From positions 99,142 through 163,141 of the forward strand of contig DATAJX010000001.1 in NCBI GenBank assembly GCA_036261915.1: a stretch of 64,000 bases of DNA, given 5' to 3'. The position numbers were made by a program, and so were the translations under genes. Shown here one piece after another: positions 52,435 to 61,412 of the stretch. The notes under the pieces were generated by a model that had not been told where the DNA came from, ran no database searches, and saw only the letters and a list, made by a program, of their open reading frames with translations. This DNA is from DATAJX01 sp036261915. GTDB lineage: Bacteria > Pseudomonadota > Alphaproteobacteria > UBA2136 > UBA6156. How positions within the stretch are numbered: the first letter of the stretch is position 1; each line of letters begins with the position of its first letter.

Positions 52435-53220
52435 TTGATAAACCCCCATCCCGCCCCACATGCAGTGAATGAACCCGATACGGTTTTGGGCCCTTTAATG
52501 CGCCGCGCTAAACGCGGGGCTGTAGCCCTCTCCATTCCGATGCACCGCCGTTACCGCCAAAGCACCGCCATGCTGGCTGCGGCTGTGATTAACGGCGTGA
52601 TGCTGACCAGTGTGCTTATGCCCGCCCGCCCGGCCGTAGCCCCCACCCCTGCCCCCGTAGCCGTAGTGGCGCACGCCAAGCCGGTGGCTGTGCAAAAGGT
52701 TAAAAGCGCCCCGGCTGCCAAACAGGTGACCCGCAAGGCCGCCAAGCCTGCCGTGGTTACCGCAGCCAGCGAGCAGCTATTGCTGGCCAAGGTGGTGTGG
52801 CACGAAGCCCGCGGCCAGGGCCGCTTGGGCATGACCGCCGCGGGTATAATTACCCTCAACCGCTTGCGCCAAAAGCATAACGGCCTCAAAACCCTACAAA
52901 GCGTGGTGAACGAGCCTTACGCGTACACCTGGGTCAAAAACCCCCAACAAACCAAATTCGACCCCGAAAGCCTGAGCGGCCACATGGCCATGCAGGTGGC
53001 CGACCGCCTGCTGAGCCACCACCTGCTGGCCGACGAACAGGCCCTGGCCAACAAGCTGGGCAGCGCCAACCACTTCCATGCCGTAACCATGGCCAAGTAC
53101 CCCAGCTGGGCCTTCAGCCCCAAGCTGAGCCGCGTGAAGCTGACCAAGGCCGAAGAAGTCGCCCTGGGCGCCGTATTCTACGCCCCGCGCGATGTCGGTA
53201 TCGACGTCGCCAGCCGCTAA
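52435..53220 (+). CDS. SleB-type cell wall hydrolase
   Basis: Encodes up to 261 residues. One membrane helix or uncleaved signal lies near residues 45-62 (MLAAAVINGVMLTSVLM), followed by an Ala/Pro/Lys linker and a hydrolase_2 domain: LLAKVVWHEARGQGRLGMTAAGIITLNRLRQ, SVVNEPYAYTWVKNP, GSANHFHAVTMAKYPSWAF. The catalytic Glu is in WHEARGQ. It should cleave peptidoglycan. The start is uncertain: TTG 52435 opens the frame, and ATG 52498, 52540 and 52570 are alternatives. Confidence 0.8.
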   Translation: MINPHPAPHAVNEPDTVLGPLMRRAKRGAVALSIPMHRRYRQSTAMLAAAVINGVMLTSVLMPARPAVAPTPAPVAVVAHAKPVAVQKVKSAPAAKQVTRKAAKPAVVTAASEQLLLAKVVWHEARGQGRLGMTAAGIITLNRLRQKHNGLKTLQSVVNEPYAYTWVKNPQQTKFDPESLSGHMAMQVADRLLSHHLLADEQALANKLGSANHFHAVTMAKYPSWAFSPKLSRVKLTKAEEVALGAVFYAPRDVGIDVASR

Positions 53221-53234
53221 ACCGATTGTTTAAA

Positions 53235-53254
53235 AAAGGCCCCGAGGGGCCTTT
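53235..53254. terminator. Terminator between a SleB-like gene and gltA
   Basis: A 9-bp stem (AAAGGCCCC/GGGGCCTTT) around GA, A/T flanked on both sides and shared by convergent genes. Confidence 0.8.
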
Positions 53255-53259
53255 AATTT

Positions 53260-54588
53260 TTAGCGCTTGGCCAGTGGCACAAAGTCCCGCCGCTTGGGTC
53301 CCACGTACAATTGGCGGGGCCGCCCGATCTTCTGGTCGGGCTCGCCGATCATCTCGATCCACTGGCTGATCCAGCCGCTTACACGCGCCAGCGCAAAAAT
53401 ACAGGTGAACATCTCTTTCGGAATGCCGATGGCGCGAAGAATGATGCCTGAGTAAAAATCGACGTTCGGGTACAGCTTGCGTTCAATGAAGTACGGGTCG
53501 GAGAGCGCAATGCGTTCCAGTTCCATCGCCACTTCCAGCGCCGGGTCTTTGATGCCCAGGTCTTTCAGCACTTCGTGGCAGTTGTCGCGCATGATCTTGG
53601 CGCGGGGGTCGAAATTTTTATACACGCGGTGGCCAAATCCCATCAGTTTGGTGGCGGAGAGCTTGTCCTTCACCTTGGCAATGAAATCGGGAATGTTCTT
53701 CTTGTCGCCAATTTCCTGAAGCATATCCAGCACGGCTTCGTTGGCACCGCCGTGGCTGGGGCCCCACAGGCAGGCCACGCCGGCGGCGATGCATGCAAAC
53801 GGGTTGGCGCCGCTGCTGCCGGCCAAACGCACGGTGCTGGTGCTGGCGTTCTGTTCGTGGTCGGCGTGCAGGGTGAAGATCACGTCCATGGCGCGCTCCA
53901 CCACCGGGTTCACCACGTAATCCTTCGTCGGCACGGCAAACATCATGCGGAGGAAATTCCCCGCGTAACTCAGGTTGTTATCCGGGTACATCACCGGCTG
54001 GCCCTGGCTGTACTTGTGGGCCATGGCCACCATGGTGGGCAACTTGGCAATCAGGCGGAAGGCCGCGATCTCGCGGTGCTTGGGGTCATGAATATCGAGG
54101 CTGTCGTGGTAAAAACTGGCCATGGCGCCCACCATGCCGCACAAAATGCTCATGGGGTGCGCGTCGGCCCTGAAGCCGTGCAAGAACGTGTGCAGCTGCT
54201 CGTGCACCATGGTGTGTTCCATCACGGTGTCTTCAAAGGTTTCCAGGTCTTTGCGGCTGGGCAGCTCGCCGTGCAGCAGCAGGTAACATACTTCCAGATA
54301 GCTGCTTTGCTCTGCCAGTTGCTCAATAGGGTAACCGCGATACAGCAGTTCACCCTTGTCGCCGTCAATGTAGGTAATGGTGCTTTGGCAGGCCGCGGTA
54401 CTCATAAAACCGGGGTCGTAGGTGAATACGCCATGGTCTTTGTACAGCGCGCGCACGTCAACCACATCGGGCCCGATGGTGCCGTGCATCACAGGGAAAC
54501 TAAAGTTCATGCTTTCGCCGCCGCCTTTGCTGCCGCTTTGCTTATCTGAACTGCCGGGCTTTTTCATCGCCACCACATTTTGCGCCAT
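53260..54588 (-). CDS. gltA: Citrate synthase
   Basis: Encodes 442 residues. The catalytic residues are in GPSHGGANEAVL, GFGHRVYKNFDPRA and NVDFYSGIILRAIG, and the citrate-binding TVRLAGSSGANPF block is present. It condenses acetyl-CoA and oxaloacetate in the TCA cycle. Length is that of the hexameric type II enzyme of Gram-negatives. A polar Ser/Gly/Lys extension of about 25 residues precedes the usual start. Confidence 0.98.
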   Translation of the reverse strand: MAQNVVAMKKPGSSDKQSGSKGGGESMNFSFPVMHGTIGPDVVDVRALYKDHGVFTYDPGFMSTAACQSTITYIDGDKGELLYRGYPIEQLAEQSSYLEVCYLLLHGELPSRKDLETFEDTVMEHTMVHEQLHTFLHGFRADAHPMSILCGMVGAMASFYHDSLDIHDPKHREIAAFRLIAKLPTMVAMAHKYSQGQPVMYPDNNLSYAGNFLRMMFAVPTKDYVVNPVVERAMDVIFTLHADHEQNASTSTVRLAGSSGANPFACIAAGVACLWGPSHGGANEAVLDMLQEIGDKKNIPDFIAKVKDKLSATKLMGFGHRVYKNFDPRAKIMRDNCHEVLKDLGIKDPALEVAMELERIALSDPYFIERKLYPNVDFYSGIILRAIGIPKEMFTCIFALARVSGWISQWIEMIGEPDQKIGRPRQLYVGPKRRDFVPLAKR

Positions 54589-54844
54589 ACGAAGGGGTAC
54601 TTTCTGTTCTTATTCCGTTCACTTTATGCCGCACTGCACAATAACGTCAACGCCCCACCGCAAAAGATATTGCCAGCCCGGCATGTTGGCCCTAAACACA
54701 CCGCTACAACCCTTACGTTGGTGCATCACAATGTCTTACTTTTACTCCCACCTGCTCAGGCTGCACGGCGGCATTGTCCGGCGTCTGTTCCTGTGCCGCA
54801 TGGGTATCGAACTGGGCGCCGGCTTGTTATTCAAGCCACGCTGA

Positions 54845-55208
54845 TAAAATTGGCGGGCATTTTTACTGCGTGCCCGCCATGCCGGAGGGCTTCCCCTCCA
54901 GCCGGTGAATGCACGGGAATATGTCCCGGCAAACCCCTTAAGCCGCCCGGTAAACCCGGGCGGCTTTTGGCCCTTATTCCAACTGGCAGATTTCACACGG
55001 CCTTCGAGGCTGTCCGGGCCGGTGTCGTGCCGCTGGCCCAGAACAAGGTTGCTGCCCTTGGCGGAGTTGATCGCCCGCATCTGCCTAGAGAAGATGATGC
55101 CCATGTTTGGGGGGGCCCATCGTCGGCTCTCTTCTCGCCGCCGGGGTGGGCTAGCACTCCGGCAAGCACAGCACGCAAAAGCCGCCATCAACGACGATGG
55201 CGGCTTTT
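54845..55208 (+). other. Structured non-coding region between gltA and the adhesin locus
   Basis: The 636-bp gap 54589-55224 has no convincing protein gene. It holds several GC-rich hairpins (GGCGGGCA/TGCCCGCC; GGAGGG/CCCTCC-like; CGGGA/TCCCG) and two terminator-like stems, at 54940-54966 (AAGCCGCCCGG/CCGGGCGGCTT) and 55177-55208 (AAAAGCCGCCATC/GATGGCGGCTTTT). Each could end a short transcript. No known RNA family is recognised by eye. Confidence 0.35.
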
Positions 55209-55224
55209 GGCTTTTCAAAGGCTG

Positions 55225-56850
55225 TTAAACAACCTTGCGCAGGGCTTCCAGCGCGTCGCTGTCGAAGCCCGGGTTATCCAGCACTTCCAGCGCCTTGGCA
55301 GGCTTCATGGCTTCGCGGTAGCTGCGCGGGCTGGTCAGCGCCACATAGGCGTCGCACAGGCCAATGATGCGCCCCATGCGGCTGATTTGCGCACCCTTCA
55401 GCTTGCCCGGGTGACCGCTGCCGTCGATGCGTTCGTACATCTGCTGGATGACCGGCAGGATCGGCAGGTCGAAATCAATGCCTTCAAGCACCGAAACAGA
55501 GCGCGAAATATCGCTTTGCATGCTCTTGCGCTCGGCCGGGCTCAACTTGCTCTTGGCCATCATGGGGCGGGGTACCAGCAGGCGGCCCACGGCGGCCATT
55601 TGCGCGGCATAAAACAGGGTGGCGCGCTCGCCCACGCTGGCACCCATGGTGTTGCTTACCTGAATGACCAGGCGGCTCAGGCGCGCATGGTGGCCAAACA
55701 GGTGGGGGTCGCGGGCTTCAACGCCGCGCACCAGCGCATCGGTGGTCTGGCCCAGCAGCTTAACCCGCGCGCGATTGCGCTGGGCCATCAGGTGAAGGGT
55801 CAGCGCCAGCATAAAGGCGCTCAGTACAATCACACCCAAACCCACAATGGTGTAAATGCCCGGCTTGTACATGGCCATGATGCTCAGGGCCTCGGTGGCG
55901 CGGTATTCCTGAAGCACCTGGAAAGGCGTGCCGCTCACCGGCAGCAACGCGGCAAAGGTGGCCACTGCATCAACCACGCTCAGGCTCAGTGCATGGCCGT
56001 TCTGCAGGCTGGTTTGCAAATCGTTATAGCTGCTGCCCAGCTGGCTCAGGCCGGTTTTACCCACCACGCTGGCTTTGTTGTCCAGCACCTGCACCAGTGC
56101 GGTGCGTTCACCGGCGCGGTCTTCGGGGTTAGGGGCCACCAGCGCGGCCAGTTTTTCGCCGGCCGGAACGGTCAGCCACAGCACCCCGCTGATGGGGTTG
56201 CCATCGGTGCCACCCACGGGGCGTACAATATCAAGCACAACCACGCCGTCGCTCATGCGCAGCGGCAGTATCTGCCCCTGCCCGGTCTGGGCCACCACGC
56301 GGGCAATGCCGGTGGCCGCGGCTTCGGGCACCGGGCCATAACTCACCACCGGCTGGCCGTCGGTCAGCAGCAGGTGCAAGGCGCTGAAGCCATTGTTCTT
56401 GGCCACGTCGTCCACCATCTTCTTCATGTAAGGGGCTTGCGCGCGCAGGGCACCGCCCATGGTGGTCACCGGGCCATCATGGGTAGCAACGGCCTGCCCG
56501 TTTTTGGCAACCTCGGCCAAATACAGCTGTACAATTTCGGCCTGCGCCACGTTATCTGCCACCCGCACTTCGCCATCGATCCATTCATGAATGGTGCTGG
56601 CACGACCCTGCCCCTGAATGTTCACCCGCGCAGCGGTGTCTTCGATCAGCTGCGCCTGGCGCATACCCACCAGCAGTTGCGCCACCAGCAGCCCTACGCT
56701 GCCCATGGCCAGCACGATCAGCACGATCCAGCCCAAAAAGCTCTTCAGAGGCACATTGCCGCGGTAGTGGATCACATCGGGCATGGCCTCGGGCATCGTC
56801 ACGGCCGCTGCGGCGGTAGTGTTTTTGCGGGGCGTTTTTTTGGTGGCCAT
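55225..56850 (-). CDS. Membrane sensor with degenerate HD-GYP domain
   Basis: Encodes 541 residues. TM1 (about 39-61), a periplasmic sensor region (about 65-325), TM2 (about 330-353), then an HD-GYP fold (about 365-520). The HDIGK motif reads AAVGR (419-423), the HHE motif reads MYE (471-473), and GYP reads GHP (479-481), so the di-metal phosphodiesterase site is gone while DGSG, the first His region and LCDAYVAL remain. It is the last gene of the ABC-MFP-LapG operon, where Pseudomonas has lapD. I infer a c-di-GMP (or other ligand) receptor that sequesters the LapG-like protease. Confidence 0.82.
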   Translation of the reverse strand: MATKKTPRKNTTAAAAVTMPEAMPDVIHYRGNVPLKSFLGWIVLIVLAMGSVGLLVAQLLVGMRQAQLIEDTAARVNIQGQGRASTIHEWIDGEVRVADNVAQAEIVQLYLAEVAKNGQAVATHDGPVTTMGGALRAQAPYMKKMVDDVAKNNGFSALHLLLTDGQPVVSYGPVPEAAATGIARVVAQTGQGQILPLRMSDGVVVLDIVRPVGGTDGNPISGVLWLTVPAGEKLAALVAPNPEDRAGERTALVQVLDNKASVVGKTGLSQLGSSYNDLQTSLQNGHALSLSVVDAVATFAALLPVSGTPFQVLQEYRATEALSIMAMYKPGIYTIVGLGVIVLSAFMLALTLHLMAQRNRARVKLLGQTTDALVRGVEARDPHLFGHHARLSRLVIQVSNTMGASVGERATLFYAAQMAAVGRLLVPRPMMAKSKLSPAERKSMQSDISRSVSVLEGIDFDLPILPVIQQMYERIDGSGHPGKLKGAQISRMGRIIGLCDAYVALTSPRSYREAMKPAKALEVLDNPGFDSDALEALRKVV

Positions 56851-56862
56851 AAGCTGTCCCTT

Positions 56863-57489
56863 TTATTGAGCCGGTTTAATGAAAATCCAGCGGCTTGTTT
56901 CGTTTACCGCATAGTACGGACTATATTGAATAACCGTGTCCGAAGGAAGGGGCTCGGTTGCCAGGTTATCCAAAATCATGTCATCGCCACCAAGCTTGGC
57001 GGCCAAAACGGCGTGGTTCACCTGCCGTACGGTATCTTTCAAGATCACCACGCGCAGATCGTCGTTGTTCCAGCCCAGCATGCGCAGGCTCACAAACTTG
57101 GCTATCGCGTAATCCTCGCAGTCGCCGCTGTTTTTCATGAACTGCAACGGCGTGGCCCAGTAATCGCTTTTGCCGTAATTATTGATATCCTCGATGTACG
57201 GCGAGTCGTTGAAAAAGCTGTTCACCATATCAAGCTGGCGTTCGGCCCCCTGCCCTTGCGCACGCACCATCATGGCTTCCCACTTGCGGGTGCCGGGCGC
57301 GGTGCAACTGCCAGGGTTGTCGTAGCAGTTCTGTAAAATGCCGCTTTGGGCCCTGATGCGCCCCAGCACATCAACCCACTTGGTAAAGCTGGCAATGCTG
57401 TTGCCCTTGATTTCAAGGGTGCCGAACAGGCCTGCAGCCCACGTGGGGGCTGCGGCAAGCACAAACAGCAGGGTCAAAAGGCGCAGCAT
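56863..57489 (-). CDS. lapG: LapG-like periplasmic cysteine protease
   Basis: Encodes 208 residues. A signal peptide (about 1-19) precedes a bacterial transglutaminase-like cysteine protease domain: the nucleophile in NSGDCEDYAIAKFVSLRMLGW (C124), His in VNHAVLAAK (H159) and Asp in MILDNL (D174). LapG clips retention-type adhesins after a di-alanine motif and so releases them from the cell. It sits 1 nt after the membrane fusion protein gene and 12 nt before the HD-GYP-like gene. The adhesin encoded at 62849 carries PAAG motifs. Confidence 0.92.
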   Translation of the reverse strand: MLRLLTLLFVLAAAPTWAAGLFGTLEIKGNSIASFTKWVDVLGRIRAQSGILQNCYDNPGSCTAPGTRKWEAMMVRAQGQGAERQLDMVNSFFNDSPYIEDINNYGKSDYWATPLQFMKNSGDCEDYAIAKFVSLRMLGWNNDDLRVVILKDTVRQVNHAVLAAKLGGDDMILDNLATEPLPSDTVIQYSPYYAVNETSRWIFIKPAQ

Positions 57490-57490
57490 T

Positions 57491-58933
57491 CTAGCGCTCG
57501 GTCAGCGCCGCCTCGCGTGCCTTGGTAATGGGTTTAAGCAGGTACTGCAAAATGGTGCGCTTGCCGGTCAATACATCGACCGTGGCCACCATACCGCTCT
57601 TGATCGGTAGTTTTTCGCCGTGGCGCATCAGGTAGGTTTTGTCGGCCCGCACCTGAACCTTGTAGTACGTTTCGCCTTTTTCGGTGGTAAAGCTGTCGGC
57701 GCTCACGCTGGCCACAACTCCTTTAAGCCCGCCGTAAATGCTGTAGTCGTAGGCGCTCAGCTTTACCATGGCGGGCAGGCCTACGCGGATGAACGCAATA
57801 TCCTGCGGCTTCACCTGCGCCTCGATCATCAGGCCTTCGTCCAGCGGCACCAACTCAACAATGTTGGCATTGGCCTGCACGGCCTGGCCCACGGTGTTGA
57901 CCAATACATCCTTCACCTCGGCGCGGATGGGCGACTTCAACACGCTCTGCTCCACCTTGGAAATATCGCCCTGCACGCTCTCGCCCAGTTGGGCCAGCTC
58001 GGTGCGCATCTTGCCCAGGTCGTCGCGGGCTTCATTCTTGTATTTAAGCACGGCTTCTTCCAGCTTGCCCTGCGCCTCGCGGTAACCCGCCTCGGTCGAG
58101 GGGATCGAGAGCTGCGCGGTGTTCAACTCGCGGCGGGCATCCACCATGGCACGCTCAAGGCGCAGCACTTCAATTTTGGCCACCGCGCCGCTTTCCACAT
58201 AAGGGCGGGTCTTATCAAGCTCTTCCTTGGCCAGGTTATAGGCTTCCTGGTAGTTGCGGGTACGGGTGCGGGCGTCGTTCAGTTCCTGCTGCTTCTGCTC
58301 GGCCTGTTCCTTGAATATCTTGGTGGTGCTGTCCAACTGCGCCTTGCGGTTGGTGTAAAGCGTCTCGGTCTCGCTCGCAATTTGCGGCGTCTTGGTCTTC
58401 ACGTCCTCCGGCATTTCCAGCGGCTTGTCGTTCAGTTCTGCATCAAGGCGCGCCACGTTGGCCATCAGGTAGTAGCGGCGGGCTTCCTTTTCGCCCAAAC
58501 CGGCGGCGGCGCTGCGGGGGTCAAAGCGCACCAGTTCCTGCCCGGGCTGCACAACGTCGCCCGGCTTCACCAGAATTTCCTGAATAACCCCGCCCACGGC
58601 ACTACCCACGGCCTGAACCTTGCCACCCGGTATCACCAGCCCCTGCCCGCGGGCCACTTCATCCAGCTTGGCAAAACCGGCCCACAGCAAAAACAGGGTC
58701 ATGAAGCTGCCCATCACCCAAAACAGCAGAACGCTGGCCGGGTGCGCGCCGCGCATGGTGGCCTGCCGCACATCATCCATAAAATCGCCGTCTTCCCAGG
58801 TATCGGGATTCAGGCCGTCGTTCACCACCTGCTTGGCCTTGGCAATGGCGCTTTGGGTGTGTTCGTGGCTTACGCTGATGCCCACCGCGCGGGTCAGGGG
58901 GTTATCCAGCAGGTCGAAGCGTTTTTTGCTCAT
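57491..58933 (-). CDS. lapC: Type I secretion membrane fusion protein (LapC/HlyD type)
   Basis: Encodes 480 residues. A cytosolic N-terminus, one TM (about 83-103), a lipoyl-like half (GQGLVIPGGKVQAVGSAVGGVIQEILVKPGDVVQPGQELVRFD), a long coiled coil (about 170-330) and the HlyD-family end KSPIRAEVKDVLVNT ... PQDIAFIRVGLPAMVKLSAYDYSIYGGLKG ... ILQYLLKPI. It bridges the ABC transporter and the TolC-like channel. It starts 4 nt after the ABC transporter gene. Confidence 0.93.
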   Translation of the reverse strand: MSKKRFDLLDNPLTRAVGISVSHEHTQSAIAKAKQVVNDGLNPDTWEDGDFMDDVRQATMRGAHPASVLLFWVMGSFMTLFLLWAGFAKLDEVARGQGLVIPGGKVQAVGSAVGGVIQEILVKPGDVVQPGQELVRFDPRSAAAGLGEKEARRYYLMANVARLDAELNDKPLEMPEDVKTKTPQIASETETLYTNRKAQLDSTTKIFKEQAEQKQQELNDARTRTRNYQEAYNLAKEELDKTRPYVESGAVAKIEVLRLERAMVDARRELNTAQLSIPSTEAGYREAQGKLEEAVLKYKNEARDDLGKMRTELAQLGESVQGDISKVEQSVLKSPIRAEVKDVLVNTVGQAVQANANIVELVPLDEGLMIEAQVKPQDIAFIRVGLPAMVKLSAYDYSIYGGLKGVVASVSADSFTTEKGETYYKVQVRADKTYLMRHGEKLPIKSGMVATVDVLTGKRTILQYLLKPITKAREAALTER

Positions 58934-58937
58934 AATA

Positions 58938-61082
58938 TTAAGCCATATCCTTGGTCTTATGCTGGTTCAGCCAATCCAGAACCTTCTTTTTGGGGCCGTC
59001 GGCCACAATCTTGCCTTCATCCACCACAATCAGGCGGTCAACCAGCTCAAGCATGGCCGGGCGGTGGGTGATGAGCAAAAGCGTGCGGTCTTTTAGCCAT
59101 TTTTGCAGGCGCTGGATCACCCAGGCCTCGCTCTGGGCATCCAGTTCGCTGGTGGGGTCGTCAAGCACAACCATATTGCCGTCGTGCATCAGGGCGCGGG
59201 CAAGGCCCACGGCCTGGCGCTGGCCGCCGCTCAGGTTTTCGCCGCGTTCGCCCACCGGCAGGTCAAAACCCTTGGGGTGGCGGCGCAGCAGGCGGTAAGC
59301 ACCGCTAATTTCGGCGGCCTGGATAAGCTGGTCAAAGTTCGCGTCCGGCTTGGCCAGCAGCAGGTTTTCGCGCAGCGTGCCCCTAAACAGGTACAGGTTT
59401 TGCGGGAAGTAGCAGATGTTCTGGCGTACCTCGGCCGGGTCGATCTGGCGGATCTCCAGGTCATCCAGCAAAATGCGGCCGGCGGTGGGCTGGTAAAGGC
59501 CCAGCAGCAGGCGCGCAATGGTGCTTTTGCCGCTGCCGGCGCGGCCCACAATGCCCACACGCTCTCCCGGCTCGATGGTAAAGCTGAAGCCCTTGGCCGA
59601 ATCCACCGGCGTGCCGGGGTAGGCAAAGTCCACGTTCTCGAACTGGATCTTCCCCTTCATGGCGCCCACGTGCACAAATTCCTGCCCGTCGCCGCGTTCC
59701 ACCTTGCTGTGCATCAGCTTGGTCAGGTTGTTCAGGGCGGTCTGGCTTTGCTCGTAGCGGATGATCAACCCGGCCAGTTGGCTTAACGGCTGCATGCCGC
59801 GGCTCAGCAGCATGGTGCAGGCCACCAGCGCACCGGTGGTCAGGCTGCCGGCCCATATCAGGTAAATACCGGCCACAACCATGGCCACATACATGAACTG
59901 CTGCATAAACGAGGTGCTGTTCATGGCCATCTGGCTCAAAAAGCGCACGCGCACGCTGCTTTTGGCGGTGGCGCCGGTCAGGGCTTCCCACTTGCCTTGC
60001 GCGTTCGACTGGCTGCCAAGGGCCTTGATGTTCTCCAGCGCATTGATGGTTTCCACCAAATGTCCGTGCTTCATGTCGGTTTCCAGCGCCACTTCGCGCA
60101 TCAGGGCCTTAATGGGGCGGGTGATGGCAATGCCCAGCACAAACACCAGCGGAATGGCCACCAGCGGAATAAGTGCCAGCCAGCCGCCGATCAAAAAGAT
60201 GATGAAGATGAACAACAGCATGAACGGCAGGTCGATGAACGTGGCCAACGTGCTGCTGGTAAAAAAGTCACGTAAACTGTCATATTCCCGCAACTGGTTG
60301 GCAAAAGCCCCGGCGCTGCTGTTCTGCTGGCCCATGCGCAGGTTCAACAGCTGCTGGTACAGGCGGCTGGCCAGCATCAGGTCGGCCCCCTTGCCTGCCA
60401 CATCAATAAAGTAAGTGCGCAATTGGCGGAAACACAGGTCAAACAGCATGCCCACGGCCAAACCGATGCTCAGCACCCATAAAGTAGCTTCAGCCTGGTT
60501 GGGCACCACGCGGTCGTACACGTTCATGGCAAACAGCGGGGTGGCCAGCCCTATAAGGTTGCTGAACAGCGCAATGGCGGCCACCTTGCCGTACAGGGGG
60601 CGAAACTGCCCCAAAGTGCCCCAGAACCACTGCTTGGTGGGGTCGCGGCTTTCGTCCGTCAGCTCCAGCATCAGGCCTTTTTTGACCAGGATCACATAAC
60701 CGGCATAAACAGCCTCGGCCGCCGCAATGCCCTTAAATACCTGCCCCTGGCCCGATAACGGGTCCAGCAGGCTGAAATCGTCCTTTTCGCGCTTCAGCAA
60801 TATGGCGGCGCGGCCGGTGGTGGTCATAAACACGGCGGGCAGCACATGGGGGCTTATATCGGCCAGCTTGCGGTGAACCACCCGGCTGTTCAACCCGGCA
60901 CGGGCGGCGGCACGGGTAAACAGCTGGGGGGTCAGCCGGTTGTCTTTCATCGGCAGGCCTGTTACCAGGCTGGTCAGGCTGTGGGTCAGCCTGTAACCCG
61001 CCACCAGCCAGGCCAAACAGGCCTGCAGGCTGTCCTGGGTCGCGGGGGCTGCCGGGGTGGCTGGGGGCTGGCTTTGGGGCAT
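58938..61082 (-). CDS. lapB: Type I secretion ABC transporter (LapB type)
   Basis: Encodes 714 residues. An N-terminal C39-like domain lacking a catalytic Cys (about 15-125) precedes a six-helix ABC exporter core and a nucleotide-binding domain with Walker A GIVGRAGSGKSTIARLLLG, Q-loop CYFPQNLYLF, signature ENLSGGQRQAVGLARAL, Walker B MVVLDDPTSELD and the H-loop LITHRPAM. Note the D-D-P in Walker B, as in LapB-like exporters. It exports the large adhesin. ATG 61082 is preferred; 61160 is an alternative. Confidence 0.94.
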   Translation of the reverse strand: MPQSQPPATPAAPATQDSLQACLAWLVAGYRLTHSLTSLVTGLPMKDNRLTPQLFTRAAARAGLNSRVVHRKLADISPHVLPAVFMTTTGRAAILLKREKDDFSLLDPLSGQGQVFKGIAAAEAVYAGYVILVKKGLMLELTDESRDPTKQWFWGTLGQFRPLYGKVAAIALFSNLIGLATPLFAMNVYDRVVPNQAEATLWVLSIGLAVGMLFDLCFRQLRTYFIDVAGKGADLMLASRLYQQLLNLRMGQQNSSAGAFANQLREYDSLRDFFTSSTLATFIDLPFMLLFIFIIFLIGGWLALIPLVAIPLVFVLGIAITRPIKALMREVALETDMKHGHLVETINALENIKALGSQSNAQGKWEALTGATAKSSVRVRFLSQMAMNSTSFMQQFMYVAMVVAGIYLIWAGSLTTGALVACTMLLSRGMQPLSQLAGLIIRYEQSQTALNNLTKLMHSKVERGDGQEFVHVGAMKGKIQFENVDFAYPGTPVDSAKGFSFTIEPGERVGIVGRAGSGKSTIARLLLGLYQPTAGRILLDDLEIRQIDPAEVRQNICYFPQNLYLFRGTLRENLLLAKPDANFDQLIQAAEISGAYRLLRRHPKGFDLPVGERGENLSGGQRQAVGLARALMHDGNMVVLDDPTSELDAQSEAWVIQRLQKWLKDRTLLLITHRPAMLELVDRLIVVDEGKIVADGPKKKVLDWLNQHKTKDMA

Positions 61083-61309
61083 GGCTTTACGGGCTTTTTC
61101 TTCTGTTCTCTCCTTATATAAGTGGCAGGGCGCCCCAGTCGCCCCTGACAACCGCATCAAGTGGTTTTAAAGCCACCCCGCGTGGCATTGCCGCCAATGG
61201 GTTTACCGGCCAAAATCCGCCATTCGGCGTCCGTGCAACATTCGCTTCGCTTAAACGGGGCAAATATAAAGATAACCCTTGCCTATTATAAAAAATGAGG
61301 GGCACCCCC

Positions 61310-61337
61310 TTGCCATTGTTCCACAGTGTTCTATATG
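61310..61337 (+). promoter_or_regulatory. Candidate promoter of the TolC-like/adhesin operon
   Basis: TTGCCA (61310-61315), a 16-bp spacer and TATATG (61332-61337), about 75 nt before ATG. The 330-bp divergent region 61083-61412 holds no other gene and also has several A/T-rich -10-like boxes around 61265-61300. Confidence 0.5.
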
Positions 61338-61412
61338 TGTATGCAACTGGTGTGGTCAGTTAGGGCTTGTGCCCAACTTCACCAACGTACACAAGCAAGG
61401 AGAACCTAACTA

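Noticed and set aside
54580..57336. A 918-residue plus-strand frame across the gltA-HD-GYP region
   Set aside because: It is rich in His/Gln/Gly/Arg without any recognisable domain and is antisense to two clear genes, so it is a composition artefact.
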